Positions 25,701-34,841 of a stretch of DNA of 64,000 nucleotides are shown here, piece after piece. The notes beneath the pieces are model-generated. The model saw only the letters and a program-made list of their open reading frames with translations, searched no databases and had not been told where the DNA came from. Position 1 is the first letter of the stretch; each line of letters starts with the position of its first letter. The DNA comes from Vigna angularis (Eukaryota > Streptophyta > Magnoliopsida > Fabales > Fabaceae): NCBI RefSeq assembly GCF_016808095.1, contig NC_068977.1, positions 9,484,479 to 9,548,478 of the forward strand, in the 5' to 3' direction. A program made the position numbers and the translations under genes.

Positions 25701-27342
25701 CCACTTCGTTGTCTTCATACGTCATGATCAGAAAACAGCTCGCCCCTTCCATGATGTCTTCCTTCAACTGACCGCGATTGACAGACAACTCCTCCTCTTC
25801 TTCAACTGGGAAGACTAACTCCTTCTTTCCACAATCAATGAGGATCCGATTGGTAGCCAACCAATCCATCCCCAAAATTACTTCTAAGTCTTGAAGGGGT
25901 AAGCAAATGAGATTGACCTTATATCTACGCCCTTCAACTTCTATTGGACATCTCACACAAGCTGTAGACGTCTTAATCCCACCAGCCGCTGGGGTTGACA
26001 CCACCAAGTCGAACTGTAATTCACTCTCCACTAGCCCCAGTTTCTCAACGCATGCCTTCGAGATGAAGGAATGAGTTGCCCCCGAATCATACAACACTAC
26101 ACACGGCTTTCCAAACAAGAAGCAAGTGCTGGTGATGAGCGTACCTGATCGAGCAGCTTCAGCACCCGTAATTGCATAAACTCTTCCTGTAGCTTGTGCA
26201 CGTCCACCTCTTCCTTGTTGGGCTCTTCCAGTGTTCGGCGGCCTCATTGCCGCACGTCCTCCCACATAGCATTCGTTCTCCAAGTGCCCATTCCTTCTGC
26301 ATTTAGTGCAGTATTTTCCCCCATTCAGTTGAGGACAAGCCCACCTCAGGTGTGGTCCTCCACACTGGAAACATGCCACACTCCTTGGCTGTCCAGACTG
26401 GCCGACAGTAGCCAAAGCTTGGGATCCACTCGCGTTGACCGCTGGACGAGCGTAAGGGGATCCTCTCTGATTAACATTTCCCTTTGAGACACTCGGCCCC
26501 CTTACTGTCTGCTGTTTCTTGTGCCGTTCCGCCTCTGCCAGGTTCTTCTCCAACACCTTGGCCCTTTCCACCATAGCAGGGAACGTTCGGATACACAAAC
26601 TGGAAACTACGACCTTCAAATCACTGCGTAGACCGTTCTCAAATTTTCTACACTGCCACTCCTCACTAGTGGCCATTGTGTTGAAGCGGATCAAGTGTTT
26701 GAACTTGTTCGTATATTCAGAAACCGACATTCCCCCCTGAACCAGCTGTAAAAACTCCACCTCCTTTGCAAAACGGACACTGTCAGGGAAGTACTCCTCA
26801 TAGAATTTATTTCTGAACACTTCCCAAGTAATCTGCTGGTGAGCGTCCGTCAGAATGGCTCTGGCGCTCGCCCACCAGTGGCTGGCTTCTCCAGTCAGCA
26901 AGTACTCCGCATATGCCAAGCGGTTTTCATCCGGACATCTCTTGGCGTTGAAAATTCTCTCCATATCTCTCAGCCACTGGTCCGCTTCATCCGGAAGACA
27001 CTTGCCACTGAACTTGGACGGATGGTGCTGGAGAAAACTCTCCAAGCTCCATTCAGCATTAGGTTGGGTAGCATGTTGAGTGGCGTTTGAAGAAGAAGCT
27101 CCAGTCGCACCTCTAGTGGCAGCCAAAATCTCCATCAATTGCCTTTGCGTGTTTTCAGAATTAACACGCGAAGCCTCTAAACCTTGCATGGCAGCTTGGT
27201 TTTGCTGCATCAGAGTGGCGTTTTGTTCCATGAGGGTGGTATTTTGCTGTTGGAGTCTCTCAATGACGTTCTCCAACAATCTAGAGTTGTTGGAAGCATC
27301 AGGTTCACTCGGTTGAGGTGGGGGAGGAAGTCTAGGAGCCAT
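22768..27342 (-). CDS. Gag-pol polyprotein of the Ty3/gypsy element
   Basis: A single 1524-residue frame. Gag occupies about 1-320, with a retrotrans_gag region at 97-260. Zinc knuckles are [13 protein letters not shown] (324-336, slightly irregular CX2CX3HX4C) and [14 protein letters not shown] (345-358). The aspartic protease has DSG at 419-421. Reverse transcriptase runs about 600-800 with FIDDILVYS at 746-754. RNase H starts near CDASYQG (894-900). Integrase has an HHCC zinc finger (about 1109-1148) and the acidic triad D1178, D1239, E1275 with the expected 35-residue spacing. The tail (about 1440-1524, with VRLVKVVWD and TWEVEEAM) looks like a chromodomain-type targeting module. No stop or frameshift was seen, so it could be functional. 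Confidence 0.97.
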   Translation of the reverse strand: MAPRLPPPPQPSEPDASNNSRLLENVIERLQQQNTTLMEQNATLMQQNQAAMQGLEASRVNSENTQRQLMEILAATRGATGASSSNATQHATQPNAEWSLESFLQHHPSKFSGKCLPDEADQWLRDMERIFNAKRCPDENRLAYAEYLLTGEASHWWASARAILTDAHQQITWEVFRNKFYEEYFPDSVRFAKEVEFLQLVQGGMSVSEYTNKFKHLIRFNTMATSEEWQCRKFENGLRSDLKVVVSSLCIRTFPAMVERAKVLEKNLAEAERHKKQQTVRGPSVSKGNVNQRGSPYARPAVNASGSQALATVGQSGQPRSVACFQCGGPHLRWACPQLNGGKYCTKCRRNGHLENECYVGGRAAMRPPNTGRAQQGRGGRAQATGRVYAITGAEAARSGTLITSTCFLFGKPCVVLYDSGATHSFISKACVEKLGLVESELQFDLVVSTPAAGGIKTSTACVRCPIEVEGRRYKVNLICLPLQDLEVILGMDWLATNRILIDCGKKELVFPVEEEEELSVNRGQLKEDIMEGASCFLIMTYEDNEVERSSNDESSGGRTVVDDFPDVFPDEVPGLPPIREVEFTIDLVTTAAPISVQPYRMAPAELVELKRQIEELMDKRFIRPSVSPWGAPVLLVKKKDGTSRLCIDYRQLNKLTIKNKYPLPRIDDLLDQLQGACVFSKIDLRSGYHQIRVKEGDIHKTAFRSRYGHYEYVVMPFGVTNAPAIFMDYMNRIFRPYLDKFVVVFIDDILVYSKSFEEHEDHLRIVLSVLREKELYAKRSKCEFWMKEIQFLGHVVSAGGIAVDPAKVKAVLDWESPRSVTEVRSFVGLAGYYRRFIEGFSKIVAPLTYLTRKDQPFAWTDRCEESFQELKKKLTSAPVLVIPDTAKPFEVYCDASYQGLGCVLMQERKVVAYASRQLKVHEKNYPTHDLELAAVVFALKIWRHHLYGATFQVFSDHKSLKYLFDQKELNMRQRRWLEFLKDYEFELLYHPGKANVVADALSRKSVHVSAMMVKELNLVESFRDLKLQFELEPNSIKCCTFRITSDVFDRIWMKQREDDELVKILSALGTDQAKHFNAGTDGMLRYLGRTCIPNDGELKRIILEEAHHSRLNIHPGMTKMYQDLRSSFWWPGMKSDVARFVASCLTCQRAKAEYQRPGGLLQPLEIPEWKWDSISMDFVTHLPRTVKNHDSIWVVVDRLTKSAHFLAVNLKMSMTNLAKLYIKEIVRLHGVPSSIISDRDTRFTSRFWQSLQGELGSKLRMSSAYHPQTDGQSERTIQTLEDLLRTCVLDHMGVWDEVLPLVEFTYNNSFQASIGMAPFEALYGRKCRTPLCWFQEGENVLTGPELIQQTTEKVKLIQERLKTSQSRQKSYADKRRRPLEFAAGDHVFLRLNPITGVGRVLRPKKLSPKFVGPYQILKKIGSVAYELALPPQLSNLHPVFHVSQLRKYVADPSHVLELEDVQLRPDRTLEMQPVCIEDSRTRLYKGKDVRLVKVVWDAKTGDSTWEVEEAMKELYPHLFPGKL

Positions 27343-27480
27343 TCGTTCTCTGGTTCATCAGAAAACGAGCGTTAGAATTGTTCAAGAGTTAAATAATTCC
27401 ATAACTCATTAAACACAATACAAGCACACAACGAAAACATAGTGTACTCATAACCTACACGTCCTTTAAAGAACAAAACT

Positions 27481-27492
27481 GCTCTGATACCA
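27481..27492 (-). other. Primer binding site (initiator tRNA-Met)
   Basis: On the minus strand TGGTATCAGAGC lies 5 bp inside the 5' LTR boundary (27498). It is complementary to the 3' end of plant initiator tRNA-Met and primes minus-strand DNA synthesis. Confidence 0.92.
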
Positions 27493-27497
27493 ATAAA

Positions 27498-29942
27498 TGT
27501 AACATCCCAATAAATAGTAATAACCATTAATTAGAATTAATTACAATTAACAGTAAACAGTCATCAGTCTTTACCACTAACAGAGAACAAAAGCCGAACG
27601 GCTATAAGTGCAGCGTTACAATGTCGAGCCCCAAAATAATGAACGCTAATAACGAACGGTTTACAACATGAATAACCGAACGTCCTACAACAAAACTAAA
27701 CCACTAACAACTACTAAAAGCGAGCGGTCTACTGCTCGGCCTTAACCTCCACTTCGACCAAGTTGGCGTCCTCCAAATTTTCTTCTTCCAGCGTAGCCTC
27801 AAGGGACGCCTCTCCATCTGCTCACATCCACAACGGATGATCATTGCATTGACAAGACGGACATACATCAACAGTAGACAACACAAGGAAAGTGCAAGGG
27901 TAAGCTTAGGTAATTTAATTCATACATATCACATACAATTTAACATACGAATTTAACACACAAGACATGCATCAATACATCAAAGCATAATATAATTCAT
28001 CCAACTATCATAAGACCGACTGTCCGGACTGTGTGAATCCATGTAACCGCAGGCGTTCGTGCACCCGGTTGGTGTAGTAACTGGAACCCTCATCAGCTGC
28101 CAACCGAGGTTAACCCTATCAGCCTCAAAGTACTCAATAGGGCTAGGGCCTCCTGCCATTCCCACGCATGACCTACTCTCCTCTACATGAGGACGAGTAC
28201 TCATGGAATATCAGGATGATCAGCCATCAGCGATTTTACCATGGTCACACTTTACAACTCATCATAATCAAATCAGGGAGACGTTCCTCCTTGGAACGCT
28301 CGTTCAAATATCATTATCATAACTTCATTTCTTAAATCGTTCGCACACCTTAACTCTTTCATTAATTCACATTTTCATTCTATGTTCCACTTTCATAAAA
28401 AGACGAACGTTATTTCACTGTATGGACGAACACTATTTGAGAATCGGAACGAACGCTATTTAGAATCAGGACGAACGTTTTCAAAAATCAATTATTATTC
28501 AATTTGCACGAGCGCTGGATAGAAGACCTTGCGCGATTTAGAACGGACGCTCGTTATAAGGCCGAGCGCTATTTCGAACGAACGCTTGGTAGAATACCGT
28601 GCGCCATTTAAGACGAACGCTCGACATAAGGTCGAACGCTATCAAAGACAAACGCTCGACATAAGGTCGAACACTATCAAAGACGAACGCTCGACATAAG
28701 GTCGAACGCTATCAACCATTTACCTTTTTGAACGAGCGTTCGGTCTAAGACCGAACGCCACTTAGGACGAACGCTCAATTAGCATTTCAAATGGGGACGC
28801 TCGTCTTAAGATAGAATCCTTTCCAAATGAAAGAATTTCACTCTAATTCAAATTTAGAGAAAACGAACGGTATATGACCGTACAAGGACGAGCGTAATTG
28901 ATCAATCAGAGAAAATGATATTTTTCCAGACTTTTCAGTTTACAATGACTTTACAGATTTTTATACGATCCCTAACTTATGATTTCTCTCCACCATAAAT
29001 CTCATACATTACAGAATTCATATTATCATTTCATCTCATACAGAATTTAATCATATTCAAGATCATACGTTTCATTCTCAACATACAGTGCAACCAATCT
29101 TACAAATATACATCTATCACAACAACAGAGTTCGTTCACGCATGCTTAAACCATCATACATTTCATAAATTCAATTCAATTCATGCTTTCATACACAACA
29201 TACCAGTATAGATTAAATTACTAAAGCTTCCCTTACCTGGTCCAGTAGTGAACTTCCAAAAGCTAGGGTTTCACTCTCGTTCTCTCACAGCTTCTACCCA
29301 ACGAGTCACTCCACGATTTTCCACTTAATCTAAGATACCAAAAATCGCATACAGTTCAGACCTAACTCATGCATGCAACCAGAGTTTGGTTCGCAGAAAC
29401 AGAAGAGAAGAACGTTCAGGGACGAGAACTTACCAGGCACAGAATTCTAACTTGTTTGGTTCAAATGAAAGCTTACAGCACCGAGAATGATCCTACGGTT
29501 TCTGAAATGGAAGCAAAGATGCTGGTGGTGAGTGATCTTAGAGAGAAGATGGAAAGGGTTTAGAGAGAAGTTGGAGAAAAAAAACAGTCAGGGTTTAGCG
29601 AGGATGAAGATGAATGCGTGAAATGGAGTGTAGCGTAACAGAGAAATCATTTTCTCTTCCTCGTCAGCCAGCCATGCATTCACGCACTGCCACCTGGTTT
29701 TCCACTACCGCTTTAGAAGCTTCTGACGTGACAGAATGGCGTCGGCGCATGCAGAGGGTAAACTTCCCTTCCCGCGCTGGACGAACGTCCATCCACTGCA
29801 CGCCACTTGTTTTCCTCCAACGCTCTGGAACGCTCCCTCATTGACACATGGCCGGCGCATGCAGATTGGGTTTGACGTGTCAAAATGGGTTTAATGGTGA
29901 TCAGAGAGTGGATTTAGGTGCTTAATTATTCAGGGTCTCACA
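27498..29942 (-). repeat. 5' LTR of the gypsy element
   Basis: It has the same 2445-bp length as the 3' LTR and differs from it at about two positions by eye. As the 5' LTR of the minus-strand element, it would contain the promoter driving gag-pol. Confidence 0.97.
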
Positions 29943-30271
29943 CAACTAAAATCCCAACAATATTAGCATCCTTAGCTCTCTCCACAAGGTAATATCTGCA
30001 TAGTCATCACTCTAGCTTAGTAAATTTGAAGATATAAGATGGCTTACACAACACAAGACAGAGTAGTGTGTTTATATTGGGATACATACCTATGTTTAAG
30101 AATCCTCCTTTGTTGAAACAAGTTTGTCACCGTTTGATTTTCATTTGCATTATATCTGACTAAAGCAACAGAAATCATAATAATTATAATCATGATTCAG
30201 AAAATCCTAAAGTAGAAAATAAGTTGAGAAGACTTTTGATTTCATATAGATGTTATACATGTATAAAGAAA

Positions 30272-31230
30272 GACCTATTCTCCCTACACCTCACGGTCTT
30301 CCTCCTGCACCTCCAAAACATATTTTAATTCCAATGATACCCTTTACAGAAAAATCGCATTTCGAACTGCGGCAATTTCCTCCTTCACACCGCATTTCGA
30401 ACTGCGGCAACTTCCTCCTGCACCTCCAAAAGCGGAAAGCACAAACCCACCGCATTTCAATCTGCGGCTGAGACAAACCGCACTTCGAAGTGCGTTAGAT
30501 TTTTAGGGTTTAGTTTTTTAATTTTTTTATTAGGTTAGTATATATTTATTTTATTAGGTTTTATTTTTATTAGGTTAGTATAATAAATTTAATTTTTTAT
30601 GTTAGTTGTTAAATAAAATGTTTTGTTTTAATATATTTTGAATTATTTTATTTGTTTGTTAAATTTTGTTGAATTTGTTATTTTTCAACATATTATTATT
30701 TTCTTAATATATTATTTATTATGTATTTAATTTTATTTAAGTTTTTTAATTTTTTATGAAATTGAAATAATTATTAAATTGTTTATTGAATTAAATAATA
30801 ATTATTATATGTAATGTTAAATATTATTTTGGATTTAAAGTGCAACAATTAATTAAAACGCACTTCGAAGTGCGGTTAGGAAACAATTAATTAAAATAGA
30901 AAACGCACTTCCAAGTGTGGTTAGGAAACAATTAAATAGATAGGAAACGCACTTCGAAGTGCGATTAAGAAAGAAACAATTAATTAAAATAGGAAACGCA
31001 CTTCGAAGTGCGGTTAGGAAACAATTAAATAGATAGGAAACGCACTTCGAAGTGCGGTTAGGAAAGAAACAATTAATTATAGGAAACGCACTTCGAAGTG
31101 CGGTTAGGAAAAAATTAATTAAAACGCACTTCGAAGTGCGGTATTAATTTTTGACTTTTGTTAATGAAGGGTAAAGAAGTAAAATTGGGGATGCAGGATG
31201 AAGGCAGTAAGGTGTAGGAAGAATCACTCG
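30272..31230. mobile_element. 959-bp TIR element with an internal palindrome array
   Basis: The ends are imperfect inverted repeats over about 60 bp: the left has CTCCCTACACCTCACGG and CTTCCTCCTGCACCTCC, and the right, read inversely, has CTTCCTACACCTTACTG and CTTCATCCTGCATCCCC. It is flanked by an 8-bp direct repeat TAAAGAAA (30264-30271 and 31231-31238). The inside has about eleven copies of CGCACTTCGAAGTGCG-like palindromes around an AT-rich core. It has no coding capacity. An 8-bp duplication fits hAT-like elements but the tips are not the usual CAGGG type, so the superfamily is open. Confidence 0.7.
30859..31140. repeat. Tandem array of the palindrome CGCACTTCGAAGTGCG
   Basis: Seven units start at about 30859, 30904, 30948, 30998, 31041, 31087 and 31125. 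They are separated by GGTTAGGAAACAATTAA-type spacers at a period of 38-50 bp. Five or six are perfect 16-bp palindromes. More diverged relatives (CGCATTTCGAACTGCGG) lie at 30357-30490 on the other side of the core. Confidence 0.9.
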
Positions 31231-31639
31231 TAAAGAAATATTAAAACAAAGAAATAATTTCAGGGATATTAGCTTCCCAAAATATACCTTTTTGTTAGAG
31301 ATGTCGTACAATACATGACACATGTTTACCAATAGCTTTCCTAAGGTCATTTCATGATAGAAATACAATGCAAAGGAAAACATAAATTAAATGGAGAAAT
31401 TAAAGGACGGGAAACTGTCAACCTATTTCACAAGTATTGAATGTGAGCACAACATTAGCAAAAGCTGAATCATCAAGTCCAATCCAAAAGACCAAGTAAT
31501 CATCCATGCTTTGTCCCAGAGGTAATTTCCAAGTTAATCCAAATTTTTTTTCTTAATTTCTCCAAAAATACTTAATGAAAAAAAAATATATTTTCATAAG
31601 TTAAAATTCCACGAATTTAACAACAGCATGAAATAAGAT

Positions 31640-31960
31640 GTGTTATACTATTGCCATAAAAGCATACATACAAATTAAAAAATTCCATGTCATTATGAGT
31701 GAGTGCCTCCCTGAGCCTTGAAATCTTAGCATGCCTATTGGGGCGGTGGTGACCTCCATCTTCAAAACAAGATATTTGCCCCGTGTTTATCCACTGCACA
31801 GATAATGTAAGAAGGGCTCAGAAGATGGTAAAATAAGAGTATGGATGATTGAATGAAAAAGAAAGAACAAGACCTTGAGATAGATAGCTGAGTATAAGAG
31901 AGCTTCCAACTGATCTTCCCCTTGTAGACCTTCAGCTATAATATCACGTACGATATCAAG
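31640..31960 (-). pseudogene. Captured exons of a glucan/phosphoglucan water dikinase-like gene
   Basis: Two consecutive exon-like pieces lie on the minus strand. The first (31960-31874, 29 residues, AG and GT borders) contains AEGLQGEDQLEALLYSAIYL. The second starts at 31793 after a CAG acceptor and reads [20 protein letters not shown] followed by HAKISRL. The [19 protein letters not shown] stretch recalls plant starch-phosphorylating dikinases of the GWD3/PWD type. Similarity then stops. The pieces lie immediately next to a receptor-kinase fragment within the CACTA element, so both were probably transduplicated. The identification is from memory of one conserved block and needs a search. 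Confidence 0.5.
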
Positions 31961-32219
31961 CTTCAAAGTGAAAATTATGGATAAAGTTAATATGCTAATT
32001 AAGAAGTAAAGGTACTGGTTTCTAAAGAAGGCACTAAGGGAAGGGAGTATTATGAACTGAAGTACCTTTCTCCACCAATTCCTGGAATTTTGATCAACTT
32101 GAACAAATTTGAGAGGCAAGCCATGAAGACCTGAAGTGTCCCATTTCCTCTGTGTTTCATGGTTTCCATGCTCGTTGGATCGCATGAAGGAAACAGATTT
32201 ACCTTGCCACTCACCAACA

Positions 32220-32975
32220 AAGGGACTTGGCTCTGCCTCTTCAGAAACAGAAGAACTGCCAAGCTGATCATTTCAACTTCGGTCTGAAATTGAATCTCTC
32301 CTCTAATGGCATTGCCATCTTTAAGCCTCTTGACAACTACAAGAGTACCATCAGGGAGAACTCCTTTGTAGACATTTCCAAAACCACCTTTTCCTAATAT
32401 GTTTTTGCTGCTGAAGTTGTGAGTAGAAATCCGGAGTTCTCTGAATTGAAACCTCTTCAAGTTTCCAAGGTAGACTTCTTCATGATGCCAGTTTGAAACA
32501 GTTAACAAAAAGGTCATAAATTTCAGAACAATACCATACTTGAATTAACTTTTGATGCACTAGAACATTCTTATATAACGATGTATATTTTACTTTGATC
32601 TCATTCAAGGTGTGCAAATGGCAAGTACCTTTAATATCGAAGAATGCTTGTTGATTGTGCTTGTGTCTCCACCAAATAACACCTCCAAACTGGAAATATA
32701 AACTGAAATTATGCATGAGATACAAGTATAAAACAGAAGAGTTCATATGTGTATTACAGAAAATTGTGTTGGGTCATGTTAGCCAGAGACTTTGGGCATT
32801 CACCAACAAGAGTGTTATTATTGAGCCTCCTGAAACAATTTTGGGAAAATTTTAGCATTAAACATTAGAGATTGATACTGAAAATGGATTCATCTCAAGA
32901 TATCAAACCCAAGCTCATGTATGCTTACAAGTATTGGAGGCTTCTCAAGTGTCCCAGAGGAATCTTCCCTATGAA
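32220..32975 (-). pseudogene. Captured multi-exon fragment of a NIK-type LRR receptor kinase
   Basis: In minus-strand order: an LRR exon end with GHLRSLQYL (about 32975-32929, GTAAGC donor); an LRR exon (32829-32769) whose CAG acceptor restores RLNNNTLVGECPKSLANMTQ in frame; a juxtamembrane exon (32689-32629) with FGGVIWWRHKHNQQAFFDIK; and a kinase N-lobe piece (about 32495-32240) with [30 protein letters not shown] and the VAIK-like VVVKRLKD. The order and introns match NSP-interacting-kinase-like genes, so a genomic segment was copied. The kinase similarity ends after EVEMISLAV, before the catalytic loop, and a good acceptor before HHEEVYLGN is missing. No working kinase can be made. Confidence 0.85.
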
Positions 32976-33044
32976 GAAGTTGTTAACACCGTCAAGGAGG
33001 TCGTGAAGAAGGAGGTGGCTCCGGTCAACGTCTGATTCCACCTT

Positions 33045-33500
33045 GTGCAACTCGCAAGCTCCTAAAAAGCGCCAATCGCAACATCGGCGAGCTCCTAATG
33101 ATGCTTGGGTTTTCAGAATTAGGGATTTGAAGCAGGGAAAGACAAGGGAATTAGGAATTTTGAAGTGAAGAAGGACTGTGAGAATGGAGAAGTCGAGACG
33201 CGAAAGACGGTGAAAATGGAAACGGTGAGACACGAAGATTGGGAGATGGAAATGGCAAGACACGAAGGTTGTGCGAATCACAAGCTCCTTAAAAACACCA
33301 TCGGAGAGCTCCTCAAAAAGTCAATCACAAGGTCGGTGAGCTTCAGGTTTTCGAAAATTAAGGATTTAGAGGAGGAGAAGGCAAGGAAACCATGACTGCG
33401 AAGTGACAAAGGGTTACGAAGATAGAAAAATTGAGACGCGAAAGCTGAAGATGAAGAAGTCGAGAGGCGAAGGTGAAGATGAAAACGAAGTAGTGAAGAA
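33045..33500. repeat. Two diverged tandem copies of about 230 bp in the CACTA right arm
   Basis: The phrases CACAAGCTCCT, GGCGAGCTCCT/GGAGAGCTCCTC, GATTTAGAGGAGG-like and GAGACGCGAAAG occur twice in the same order (about 33052-33210 and 33277-33450). Minus-strand frames here have no recognisable domain. Confidence 0.6.
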
Positions 33501-34206
33501 AGTTAATAATACTCGAAGCTCTGATGAAGTGAAAAACAAAGCACCGAAGGTGCAAAGGCACGACATTTCGGCAGTTTCACAAAGAAACCCTTAGAATTAT
33601 ATTTTAAAAAAATAAATTATGTAATGAAATCACGGATAATTAGGAGAGGTTTGTAAAACCTCGGGAAACGAACCTCTACTATGCTGCTATATTTTTGTAG
33701 TGTATAGAATTATTTACGTCAAATAAATAATAATTATTATTATTATAAAAGAACCTTTTATATTGATTGGTAGACGAATCATTTTGTAAGAACAGATAAT
33801 TTTAAAGATTTTGGTTGATGATTGTATGTGTGTGAAATTGAATGATTTTCGGTGATTCTTGTGTGGACTATTATATGCTATGTTTATGAGGTTTGGGTTT
33901 TTGCAAAATTTTGGTTCAATGGCCGAATGAATTGTGAGGAAGTATGATGGTGAAATTAGGAAATTTGTGTTCGATATTAGGTGGGTAGTCGGTCTCTTAG
34001 TCGTATTTGGTTTTGTATTAGCGTTCGTTAGTAGTAGTACTTGATTTTGTATTAGCATTCATTACTAGTCGTACTTAGTTTTGTATTAGCGTTCGTTTTA
34101 GTAGTGCTAAGTTTTGTATTGTGTTCGGTCTTAAATGAGTTTTGTTTTTGTGGGGCTTCAGCTAATGACCGATCGGTCTTGTACTAGTATTCTGTTTAGT
34201 CGTAGC

Positions 34207-34460
34207 GATCGGTCTTAGTGGGGTGTGTGGTCTCTTAGTAGCGATCGGTCTTAGTGGATTGTGTAGTCTCTTAGTAGCGATCGGTCTTAGTGGGGTGTAT
34301 GGTCTCTTAATAGCGATCGGTCTTAGTGGGGTGTGTGGTCTCTTAGTAGCGATCAGTCTTAGTGGGGTGTGTGGTCTCTTCGTAGCGATCGGTCTTAGTG
34401 GGGTGTGTGGTCTCTTTGTAGCGATCTGTCTTAGAGGGGTATGCGGTCTATTAGTAGCAC
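34207..34460. repeat. 36-bp minisatellite (GATCGGTCTTAGTGGGGTGT...)
   Basis: About seven copies of a 36-bp unit. The length is a multiple of three, so the plus strand shows an open frame of repeated LLVAIGLSGVCG. This is a by-product; the array sits in LTR-like DNA. Confidence 0.9.
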
Positions 34461-34841
34461 TCGGTCTTGTACTAGTGCTTGATCTTGTACTTGTATTGGT
34501 CTTAAATGTGTTCAGCCTCTCATGGGCCTTACCTGTTAATGACCGTTCGGTGATATTTTAGTAATCGGTATCAACTCTAAGTGTTCGGCCTAAGTCATAA
34601 GCGTTCGGTCTAAACTTAGTACTTGGTATGGTGGTAGTATTCGGTTATACTCGGAATCCTCTAGTTGTTGGTCAGTAATAGTACTCGACCTTCTCTTCAG
34701 CTGTGTCTATTATTGACCGTTTCGTCCTGTTCTTTAGGTAGTGAGAGAGTGATCGATCTCCAACATTCACAGGGTGTTCGGTCTTGTTCATATATGTTTG
34801 GTGATTTCTGTTCGGCCCATATTTATATTTATTCCAGTGTG

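Larger units (their letters stand above)
20286..29942 (-). mobile_element. Intact, very young Ty3/gypsy retrotransposon
   Basis: A complete 9657-bp element lies on the minus strand. It has two 2445-bp LTRs (20286-22730, 27498-29942), TG...CA ends, a perfect 5-bp duplication CAACT (20281-20285 and 29943-29947), an initiator-Met tRNA primer site and a polypurine tract. A single uninterrupted gag-pol frame runs through it. By eye the LTRs differ at only about two sites (near 20838/28050 and 21144/28355). It is inserted inside the left part of the CACTA element. The chromodomain-like C-terminus of the polyprotein and domain order (protease, RT, RNase H, integrase) place it among the plant chromoviruses, probably Tekay/Del-like. 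Confidence 0.97.
18832..33702. mobile_element. Probable non-autonomous CACTA transposon with nested insertions
   Basis: The left end is CACTACAAAAAATTAG at 18832 and the right end is the inverse of CACTACAAAAATATAG, ending at 33702. The outer 11 bp match, and both sides carry the trinucleotide TAT (18829-18831, 33703-33705), the duplication size of CACTA elements. The left subterminal zone to 19130 has about eight AAACCGCCGG-type inverted motifs, as expected for transposase binding. The right subterminal motifs (AAAACCTCGGG) are related but not the same. Subtracting the gypsy insertion leaves about 5.2 kb with no transposase but with host-gene pieces on the minus strand. Pairing of the two ends is an inference. 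Confidence 0.65.

Noticed and set aside
30859..31140. CRISPR-like array (regular palindromic repeats with spacers)
   Set aside because: Plant nuclear context, no cas genes, and spacers that are themselves near-identical AT-rich linkers. It belongs to a TIR element.
33165..33594. Plus-strand Lys/Glu-rich open frames
   Set aside because: They fall in two diverged tandem copies in the CACTA right arm and change frame between copies, which argues against coding.
34223..34561. 112-codon hydrophobic repeat protein
   Set aside because: It is the 36-bp minisatellite in LTR-like DNA, with no start context or known domain.
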